From an uncultured Eubacterium sp. (GTDB lineage Bacteria > Bacillota > Clostridia > Peptostreptococcales > Anaerovoracaceae), in the NCBI GenBank assembly GCA_900551775.1, contig URXI01000124.1, positions 1-11,056 of the forward strand: DNA of 11,056 nucleotides, written 5' to 3'. Below, piece by piece: positions 6,427 through 11,056 of this stretch (position 1 is its first letter; each line of letters begins with the position of its first letter). The notes beneath the pieces are model-generated. The model had not been told where the DNA came from. It saw only the letters and a list, made by a program, of their open reading frames with translations, and ran no database searches. Made by a program: the position numbers and the translations under genes.

Positions 6427-7608
6427 TTATTTTTCGTAATCCCATCCAGTGTAAAGTTCTACGCCACGTTTTTTGATCTGTCCGCCGATGACGTTTCTCT
6501 GAATTTCGGAAGTTCCTTCCCAAATTCTGTCAACTCTCTGGTCTCTCCACAGTCTTTCAACTGGGTTCTCTCTCATGTATCCACGTCCGCCCAGGATCTG
6601 AACGCCCTTGTCAGTTACGTGGTTAACCATTTCTGAACACCACAGTTTGATAGCGGATGCTCTTGCGTGCTTCAGCTTACGATCCATGTCTGGGTCTGAG
6701 ATTTCCCAGCATACTCTGTACAGTAAGCTCTTAGCAGCCATGATTTCCATAGTCATATCTGCGATCATGTGCTCGATTACCTGGTATTCTCTGATTGGTC
6801 TTCCGCCCATTACACGGTCTTTTGCCCAATCGTTTGCTACGTTCAGAACTCTTTCAGCTCCGCCTACGCAACGAGCAGCGATTCCGAGTCTAGCTTCTAC
6901 GAACCAGTCTTTTGTCATGTTGAAGCCTTCTCCGATTCCCTTCAGAATCTTGGATTCGTCAACGATTACATCTGTGAAAGTGAATTCAGGATGTTTGAAT
7001 GCGAAGTGGTGAGTGAACTCAGGAGTTCTCTTTACGCTTACGCCAGGAGCATCCTTTTCTACGAAGAATACTGTAGCCTTTTCTGGATCCCCATCGATAT
7101 GTGCGTGAACCAGTAAGAAGTCAGCAACGTTACCAACTGTTACATACCATTTTTCTCCGTTGATCTTGTATCCGCCGTCGCATTTAACAGCAGTAGTCTG
7201 GCACTGAGTCGGGTCGGAACCAGCGTCAGCTTCTGTGATTGCATATGCGTCTCTACGCTTGCACTGGTTAGCAGGAATCAGGTATTCTTCGATCTGTTCC
7301 TGCGTACCGAATTTCATTGGGAATGATGGCTGTGGAATAGCATCCCAGATAGCGCCTGTTGACATACCGAACTGTTCGCTGCACAGTGCCTGCTCAAATA
7401 AAGTCATTCCCTGTCCGCCGTGCTCTTTGGAGTGGTTCGTTGCGTTGAATCCCCAGTCCATAACCTGCTGAGTTATGTATTTGTGAGTTTCTGGAGTGAT
7501 ACCGTTGTTTTCTTCACATTCCATTTCGTAAGGAAAAAGTACCTGCTCAGTAAATTCCTTTGCCTTAACCTGTAATGCGCGATGCTCCTTGCTTAGTTTA
7601 AAATCCAT
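6427..7608 (-). CDS. gbuA: Acyl-CoA dehydrogenase-fold flavoenzyme, probable TMA-releasing gamma-butyrobetainyl-CoA enzyme
   Basis: A 393-residue cytoplasmic flavoprotein of normal acyl-CoA dehydrogenase length, first in the operon. Helical N-terminal domain (about 1-118), FAD/substrate segment AYAITEADAGSD (121-132), middle beta domain (to about 225), and C-terminal helical domain with QILGGRGYMRENPVERLWRD (337-356) and the WEGTSEIQR block whose E364 is the usual catalytic base. The segment usually resembling G-x-R-x-S before the Fd-V-V-P motif is here HHFAFKHPEF (200-209), unlike ordinary dehydrogenases, and may shape the site for the trimethylammonium group (inference). Work on E. timonensis, as recalled, assigns trimethylamine formation in this cluster to the flavin enzyme acting on the CoA ester. 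No etfAB genes accompany it, consistent with a reaction that needs no net electron transfer. AAAGGAG (7618-7624) lies nine bases before the ATG. Crotonobetainyl-CoA reductase (CaiA) is the main alternative on homology alone. Confidence 0.87.
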   Translation of the reverse strand: MDFKLSKEHRALQVKAKEFTEQVLFPYEMECEENNGITPETHKYITQQVMDWGFNATNHSKEHGGQGMTLFEQALCSEQFGMSTGAIWDAIPQPSFPMKFGTQEQIEEYLIPANQCKRRDAYAITEADAGSDPTQCQTTAVKCDGGYKINGEKWYVTVGNVADFLLVHAHIDGDPEKATVFFVEKDAPGVSVKRTPEFTHHFAFKHPEFTFTDVIVDESKILKGIGEGFNMTKDWFVEARLGIAARCVGGAERVLNVANDWAKDRVMGGRPIREYQVIEHMIADMTMEIMAAKSLLYRVCWEISDPDMDRKLKHARASAIKLWCSEMVNHVTDKGVQILGGRGYMRENPVERLWRDQRVDRIWEGTSEIQRNVIGGQIKKRGVELYTGWDYEK

Positions 7609-7651
7609 AATAATATGCTCCTTTCATTTATAAAACGATAATGACTGATAA

Positions 7652-7699
7652 CTACATATTGGACGTATGATTATATTCTTTTCCAATACTCTTATGTAG
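7652..7699 (-). promoter_or_regulatory. Inverted repeat in the gbuA leader
   Basis: CTACATATTGGA (7652-7663) matches TCCAA (7682-7686) and, after a six-base interruption, TATGTAG (7693-7699). In RNA this gives a 7-pair outer and 5-pair inner stem with an 18-base loop, just downstream of the predicted start of transcription and upstream of the gbuA ribosome site. It could be an operator (repressor site over the start region) or an mRNA leader structure. No known riboswitch class was recognised. Confidence 0.4.
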
Positions 7700-7717
7700 C
7701 TCCTCTTTACAGTTCAT

Positions 7718-7746
7718 ATCATAGCATCATTCTTATGGTGAGACAA
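7718..7746 (-). promoter_or_regulatory. Sigma-A-type promoter of the gbu operon
   Basis: On the minus strand TTGTCT (7746-7741) is followed by a 17-base spacer and TATGAT (7723-7718), with TG one base before the -10, giving an extended -10 element. Transcription should start near 7711, leaving a leader of about 100 bases before gbuA. It is the best promoter match seen for any gene in the operon and fits one long six-gene message. A poorer TATAAT at 7675-7670 has no good -35 partner. Confidence 0.6.
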
Positions 7747-7755
7747 ACCATTTTC

Positions 7756-7799
7756 ACAGAGTTTTCTGTCATCCTTTTTTGGGTCATATCCTCAACCCA
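7756..7799. promoter_or_regulatory. Two small dyads upstream of the gbu promoter, candidate activator sites
   Basis: ACAGA-GTTT-TCTGT (7756-7769) is centred about 52 bases upstream of the predicted start, and TGGGT-N10-ACCCA (7780-7799) about 79 bases upstream, 27 bases apart. Positions upstream of the -35 suit an activator responding to substrate. The arms are only five bases, so chance is a real possibility. Confidence 0.25.
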
Positions 7800-7872
7800 T
7801 TGAAATTTAAAGGATTCATTAGTAATATTTCTATTTTTTTTGTGAATATTTCTGTGGCATTTTGCAGTTTTT

Positions 7873-7883
7873 TATAATATAAT
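7873..7883 (+). promoter_or_regulatory. Possible -10 region of the transposase-like gene
   Basis: Overlapping TATAAT hexamers occur at 7873-7878 and 7878-7883, within an AT-rich stretch 36-46 bases before the GTG start. No good -35 was found at 16-18 bases, so the promoter is weak or needs help. The ribosome site GAAAGGAGG (7905-7913) is strong. Confidence 0.3.
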
Positions 7884-7918
7884 ATGGGTGACAGATTTAT
7901 CCAAGAAAGGAGGAGCTC

Positions 7919-9631
7919 GTGTTTTTAATTAAAGAAAAGAGAAAGAATGGTACCAATCTCTGTATCGTTCAATCTTACAGAGATCCCGTTACCAAAGTGT
8001 CTAAAACAAAGCGAATCATGAACGTCGGATATCTGGAAGACCTGCAAAAGCAATATGACGATCCTATCGCTCATTTTCAAGAAGTAGCAAAGAAAATGAC
8101 CGAAGAATACAGCACCAAGACCAAGCCGACTTATCTGACAATTAATCCTGCGAAAACCTTGGACCTGGGTGTGGACTTGATTAAGAATTACGGTTACGCA
8201 GCTTTATCCGCCCTTTACCACGAACTGAAGCTGGACGTGTTTTTCAGAGGGCGTCAGAGAACCGTGGACATCGATTACAGCCTCAACAGCATCATGAAAC
8301 TTCTCGTATATGGACGTATACTTTATCCAGGATCAGAAAAACAGATTTATGAAAAAAAAGATCGTCTATTTGACAAGACAGATTTTACTTTGGACGACTT
8401 ATATCACTCTTTTCCCTATTTTCATCAATACAAAAATCAACTGCAATCTTGGATTCACGACCGTATTTGTGAAAATTACGGCAAAGATACAAGCCAAATG
8501 TATTACTATGTGACCAACCACTATTTCGAGGTCAGCGAGCAAGATCTGTTACAAAAGAAAGGTGTATCCAGAGAGTACAGAGAAGATCCGATCGTACAGA
8601 TGGGGCTTTTCGTAGACACAAACAGGCTGCCTGTATCGTATGAGCTTTTTCCGCGGGTCAGGGATGACGTGCCTCTGCTCAAGCCGGCGCTGAAAAAAGC
8701 TCGTTATAACTTCGGCGTGGACAAGGTCATCATTGTGGACGACAACAGATCCAACAACGCTGATGTTCTCTACAACAGCGTGCTGTCCGGAGGAAACGGC
8801 TACATCATAAGTCAGACCATTCGCAACGCAAAACCAGAAATTAAAAAGTATGTCCTAAACCAAGACGGCTACAGACCTTTGGGCAAAGACTGCAAAATCA
8901 AATCGCGGGTCTGTAAGCGGGAGGTCCGCATCACGACGCCTGATGGCAAAAAAAAGACCGTTTTGCTCAAGGAAAAACAAATCGTCTTCTATAATGATAT
9001 CCATGCAAGATGGGCGATTGCCGAGAGAGAAGACGTCATCCTGAAGTCAAAGGATATCATCGCCTCTCCCGAAAAGTACAACAAAGCCACCACTTATGGC
9101 GCAGCGACGTACGTAAAAAATCTCGAATACGACAAGAAGACCGGCGCAGTCATTCAGGACAGGCAGGGACTGTATCTGGACGAAAAAAGTCTGCGGGAAG
9201 AGGAAAAGTACGACGGCTACTATATGCTGTTAACCAGTGAACTGAATATGAGCGAGGAAGAAATCGTCGATGTTTATACAGGCCTGTGGGAGATAGAAAA
9301 CTCTTTCAGATTGATCAACAGCACCTTCCATGCCAGACCAGAGTTTGTATCGAGAGCAGACCATATGTATACCCATTTTTCAACTTGCTTTGTGGCGCTC
9401 ACTCTGACTCGCCTCCTGGAGCTGAAGACGCAGCGAAAATATCCTCTGCAGCAGATCATTCGAAGTCTGAAAAAATGCAGCTGTGTACATATCGAGGATA
9501 ACTATTACGTCACTACGTATTATGATGACGTTCTGGAATTTGTCGGCAACAGCCTGGGGGTAGACTTTTCAAAACGGTACGGGACGTTATGTACCATCAA
9601 AGAAAACCTAGGAGCGACAAAGAAAAGGTAA
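7919..9631 (+). CDS. IS1634/IS4-like transposase, open frame but first catalytic Asp replaced by Tyr
   Basis: A 570-residue protein with the layout of IS1634-family DDE transposases. An N-terminal DNA-binding part (1-120) is followed by a family block that normally reads YYDVTNYYFE, here YYYVTNHYFE (195-204), and then GVSREYREDPIVQMGLFVD. The Asp at 197 is Tyr (codon 8507-8509, TAT; one base from GAT). LFPGNT is LFPRVR (244-249). The second acidic motif, usually VADKGLN, is VDDNRSN (273-279), keeping D275. GNGYIISQTIR is kept, and the third acidic residue is E460 in WEIENSFR. No stop or frameshift interrupts the frame. GTG start with GAAAGGAGG five bases upstream. No terminal inverted repeats or target duplication were found around it. 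It is either a long-settled inactive copy or a member of a non-transposing lineage. It lies divergent to the gbu operon and may mark how that operon arrived. Confidence 0.82.
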   Translation: MFLIKEKRKNGTNLCIVQSYRDPVTKVSKTKRIMNVGYLEDLQKQYDDPIAHFQEVAKKMTEEYSTKTKPTYLTINPAKTLDLGVDLIKNYGYAALSALYHELKLDVFFRGRQRTVDIDYSLNSIMKLLVYGRILYPGSEKQIYEKKDRLFDKTDFTLDDLYHSFPYFHQYKNQLQSWIHDRICENYGKDTSQMYYYVTNHYFEVSEQDLLQKKGVSREYREDPIVQMGLFVDTNRLPVSYELFPRVRDDVPLLKPALKKARYNFGVDKVIIVDDNRSNNADVLYNSVLSGGNGYIISQTIRNAKPEIKKYVLNQDGYRPLGKDCKIKSRVCKREVRITTPDGKKKTVLLKEKQIVFYNDIHARWAIAEREDVILKSKDIIASPEKYNKATTYGAATYVKNLEYDKKTGAVIQDRQGLYLDEKSLREEEKYDGYYMLLTSELNMSEEEIVDVYTGLWEIENSFRLINSTFHARPEFVSRADHMYTHFSTCFVALTLTRLLELKTQRKYPLQQIIRSLKKCSCVHIEDNYYVTTYYDDVLEFVGNSLGVDFSKRYGTLCTIKENLGATKKR

Positions 9632-9640
9632 CCACACAAA

Positions 9641-9683
9641 AAAAAACAGGTATCCCAGATGTAAACCGGATTACCTGTTTTTT
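9641..9683. terminator. Bidirectional terminator between the transposase-like gene and the membrane protein gene
   Basis: AAAAAACAGGTA (9641-9652) and TACCTGTTTTTT (9672-9683) are perfect 12-base arms. Inside, ATCC (9652-9655) pairs with GGAT (9668-9671) with one bulged base. The six-T tail on the + side and the matching A-run (T-run for the other strand) make it suitable for stopping both convergent transcripts. It starts nine bases after the transposase stop. It could also be a remnant of an element end, but no partner copy was found upstream of 7919. Confidence 0.85.
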
Positions 9684-9706
9684 AAGTACAAACAATCTTC
9701 TATAAA

Positions 9707-10150
9707 TTAAAAGTTATGATAATACGAGATTCCCTGATCATAGCCAAAGACAGAATACAATACAGTACCGATCAAAGAAATGATACAGATTCCTATAATT
9801 ACCGCGCCGATAATAATCAAGGCCTTTGCCCATGTTGGCAGCCCGGTCTTTTGCGGCTGCACCTGCTGATCGTAATTCTCCTGATAATAGGTACCCTCTT
9901 CCTGTGGATTTCTCTGGTAATTCTGCGTTGCCTGGCTCTTTAGCGGATAGTCCCGTCTGATGACCAGATACACCACCAATCCCAGGTAACTCGGCACCAA
10001 TGCCGCAACCAGTGCCCACAGCCACGGACTGCAGTCTACTCTTTTATCTGCATCTTTATAGACGCACACTGCTATGACGATAGGAATTCCGATTGTAAAA
10101 ATCAAAATCACCGGAATAATCATCAAAATAGCGAAAGCTCCAAATAACAT
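9707..10150 (-). CDS. Small membrane protein with three hydrophobic segments, function unknown
   Basis: A 147-residue protein. Hydrophobic segment 1 spans about residues 1-26; YKDADKRVDCSPWLWALVAALVPSYLGLVVYLVIRRDYPL follows, a soluble-to-membrane layout resembling small conserved proteins with a PLDc_N-like helix pair. Then comes a Gln/Tyr/Asn-rich linker (about 76-105), and a third helix (about 109-135) close to the C-terminus. The frame is open back to 10261, but the ATG at 10148-10150 is chosen: a GAAGGGAG ribosome site lies nine or so bases upstream, and the longer version would overlap the divergent hydrolase gene with an unlikely hydrophilic leader. It is convergent with the transposase-like gene and divergent from the cortex hydrolase gene. 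A cell-envelope role is likely from topology alone. Confidence 0.7.
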   Translation of the reverse strand: MLFGAFAILMIIPVILIFTIGIPIVIAVCVYKDADKRVDCSPWLWALVAALVPSYLGLVVYLVIRRDYPLKSQATQNYQRNPQEEGTYYQENYDQQVQPQKTGLPTWAKALIIIGAVIIGICIISLIGTVLYSVFGYDQGISYYHNF

Positions 10151-10259
10151 AATCTCAGTCTCCCTTCTTCTTTTTATGTCTATACAAATAAAAGTATACC
10201 ACATTTTGTCGAATCTGCATATTATGTTAGTGAAATCTTTTAACCTTGAGGTGAAAATC

Positions 10260-10703
10260 ATGGCTTACGACACCAGAGAACTCTTTGCCCGCCTGATACA
10301 GTGCGAGGCAGGAGGCGAAGGTGAAGATGGAATGAGAGCAGTTGCAACTGTCATTATGAACCGGGCGACCATCAGTTACGGCGAGTTTGCCCGTGTCAGC
10401 AAGGGCGGAGACGTGAGAAACATCATCACGCAGCCAGGACAGTTCGTCTGTATGAGAGAAAGTGTCGGCGGTGTTTATAACCCGCAAAATGTTTATAATA
10501 TGAATCCTACTCAGGAACATTTTGATATTGTAGACTGGGCAATGGGAGGAGGCCGATTGATGGGTGTTGATGAATCACTCTTCTTTCACAATCCCTATAG
10601 TACCAAATGTCCAACATACTTTCCAACCAACGTAGGCGTCATCCATAACCGGATAGGCGACCACTGCTTCTATCTTCCGACTTCATACTATGCAGATACA
10701 TGA
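10260..10703 (+). CDS. SleB/CwlJ-type cell wall hydrolase (spore cortex lytic)
   Basis: A 147-residue protein covering the whole Hydrolase_2 (SleB) domain and nothing else, the size of CwlJ rather than SleB: there is no signal peptide and no peptidoglycan-binding domain. Recognisable family blocks: ELFARLIQCEAGGEGEDGMRAVATVIMNR (8-36) with the probable catalytic E17, ITQPGQFVC (about 57-65), the alpha-helical IVDWAMGGG (about 91-99), LFFHNP (about 107-112) and IGDHCFYLP at the end. Such enzymes cut muramic-lactam peptidoglycan in the spore cortex during germination. The open frame extends to 10074, but ATG at 10260 follows GAGGTG (10248-10253) at good spacing and is where homology begins; ATG at 10224 is a less likely alternative. 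The next gene starts 45 bases downstream and may be co-transcribed. Confidence 0.83.
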   Translation: MAYDTRELFARLIQCEAGGEGEDGMRAVATVIMNRATISYGEFARVSKGGDVRNIITQPGQFVCMRESVGGVYNPQNVYNMNPTQEHFDIVDWAMGGGRLMGVDESLFFHNPYSTKCPTYFPTNVGVIHNRIGDHCFYLPTSYYADT

Positions 10704-10748
10704 TGATAAATTAATAAAGAAAAAAATATAGAAATGAGGTAATTTTTT

Positions 10749-11056
10749 ATGATTATGCCATGCAACAGTGCAAATGGATGCGGAACGGTTTCCGCCCGCA
10801 ACAACCAACTCGACGACTTGGCTTACAGACCGATTGACGGAATTTCCTATGAGCAGATGACTGGATTTATGCCTTCCTCCTCCGCTTCAGCAGGCGTTGC
10901 CCCTGTACCCGGCACATCAAACATCCCTACGGCTTCCGGCGTTGCAGCTGCACAGGGCCTCGATCTCGACAGCCCGGCTATGCCAGGCGGCGCCAATAAT
11001 TTAAGACCTTCCACAGGCGGCAGCTCTGTGCAGCCGGAAGGCGGCCTGCCAAACGC
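10749..11056 (+). CDS. Start of a Pro/Ser/Ala/Gly-rich protein, cut by the window edge
   Basis: An open frame runs from ATG at 10749 to the end of the window (about 102 codons), with GAGGT (10736-10740) eight bases upstream; a second ATG at 10755 is possible. The start MIMPCNSANGCG has two Cys and is followed by a short acidic/aromatic part (about 20-40). A low-complexity stretch rich in Ser, Ala, Gly, Pro and Thr extends to the edge. There is no signal peptide. It follows the cortex hydrolase gene by 45 bases. In Bacillus cwlJ is paired with gerQ, a coat protein with a low-complexity N-terminus and a C-terminal conserved domain, so a GerQ-like or coat protein is a reasonable guess, but its diagnostic part lies outside the window. 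Confidence 0.65.
   Translation, partial: MIMPCNSANGCGTVSARNNQLDDLAYRPIDGISYEQMTGFMPSSSASAGVAPVPGTSNIPTASGVAAAQGLDLDSPAMPGGANNLRPSTGGSSVQPEGGLPN

Larger units (their letters stand above)
7609..7918. other. 310-base control region between gbuA and the transposase-like gene
   Basis: AT-rich divergent spacer without a convincing gene on either strand. It holds, from left to right, the gbuA ribosome site, a leader inverted repeat (7652-7699), the gbu promoter (7718-7746), two small dyads upstream of it (7756-7769 and 7780-7799), and a TATAATATAAT stretch with ribosome site for the rightward gene. No transcription factor gene is present in the window, so the regulator responding to gamma-butyrobetaine must be encoded elsewhere. 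Confidence 0.6.

Noticed and set aside
1692..7608. Classical cai (carnitine to gamma-butyrobetaine) operon
   Set aside because: BCCT, CaiB-like and CaiA-like genes are shared, but there is no CaiC ligase, CaiD crotonase or CaiE, and there are two CoA-transferases plus a ferredoxin and thioesterase, which fits gbu instead.
7855..7866. Sigma-54-like promoter (TGGCAT then TTGCA) before the transposase-like gene
   Set aside because: The GG and GC elements are four bases too close for a -24/-12 promoter.
7800..9720. Terminal inverted repeats of a complete insertion sequence around the transposase-like gene
   Set aside because: The strong dyad at 9641-9683 is an ordinary terminator and no matching sequence was found upstream of 7919.
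10193..10225. Sigma-E-type sporulation promoter before the hydrolase gene (ATA then CATATTAT)
   Set aside because: The -10 is only a partial match and the spacing to the nearest ATA is about 20, longer than expected. Not strong enough to list.
10074..10259. N-terminal extension of the cortex hydrolase from the ATG at 10074
   Set aside because: It would overlap the divergent membrane protein gene, has no ribosome site and no homology. The ATG at 10260 follows GAGGTG.
10151..10261. N-terminal extension of the small membrane protein to 10261
   Set aside because: Hydrophilic and unconserved in look, overlapping the divergent gene start. The ATG at 10148-10150 has its own ribosome site.

Overview
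The window looks like the genome of a spore-forming anaerobic Clostridia member. It carries the end of a spoVAF-type spore germination gene and a SleB/CwlJ-type cortex hydrolase, and most start codons have a strong AGGAGG-like ribosome site. The central six-gene operon matches, in content and order, the gamma-butyrobetaine utilisation cluster (gbuA-F, also called bbu) described from the human gut bacterium Emergencia timonensis. That species or a close relative in the Anaerovoracaceae (Family XIII) is the best guess. The assignment rests on recalled literature plus the sequence; no database search was run.

Layout. 2-1057 (+): 3' part of spoVAF, GC-rich, closed by a rho-independent terminator. 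1148-7608 (-): the operon, transcribed right to left from a good extended -10 promoter at 7718-7746. Its order is acyl-CoA dehydrogenase-like TMA-releasing enzyme (gbuA), two family III CoA-transferases (gbuB, gbuC), a two-cluster ferredoxin (gbuD), a BCCT transporter (gbuE) and a hot-dog thioesterase (gbuF). 7609-7918: a 310-base divergent control region. 7919-9631 (+): an uninterrupted 570-residue IS1634/IS4-like transposase whose first catalytic Asp is Tyr, closed by a terminator. 9707-10150 (-): a small membrane protein. 10260-10703 (+): the SleB/CwlJ-type hydrolase. 10749 to the edge (+): the start of a Pro/Ser/Ala/Gly-rich protein.

How the operon should work. GbuE brings in gamma-butyrobetaine. 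GbuB and GbuC move CoA onto it. GbuA, a flavoenzyme of the acyl-CoA dehydrogenase fold, releases trimethylamine from the CoA ester, and the C4 acyl-CoA enters crotonyl/butyryl-CoA metabolism. GbuF may hydrolyse stray acyl-CoA. The role of the ferredoxin is unclear. In the gut this is the second half of the carnitine to trimethylamine route.

Most interesting details. GbuB has Glu where GbuC has the family's catalytic Asp and is also shortened in an active-site loop, which suggests an asymmetric GbuB-GbuC enzyme. Four of the five spacers between gbu genes contain a long inverted repeat without a clear U-tract, and only gbuB-gbuC is tightly spaced. The transporter appears to have lost the paired Trp of the CaiT substrate site but keeps the Met that replaces sodium. 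The transposase-like gene is open but looks catalytically dead.
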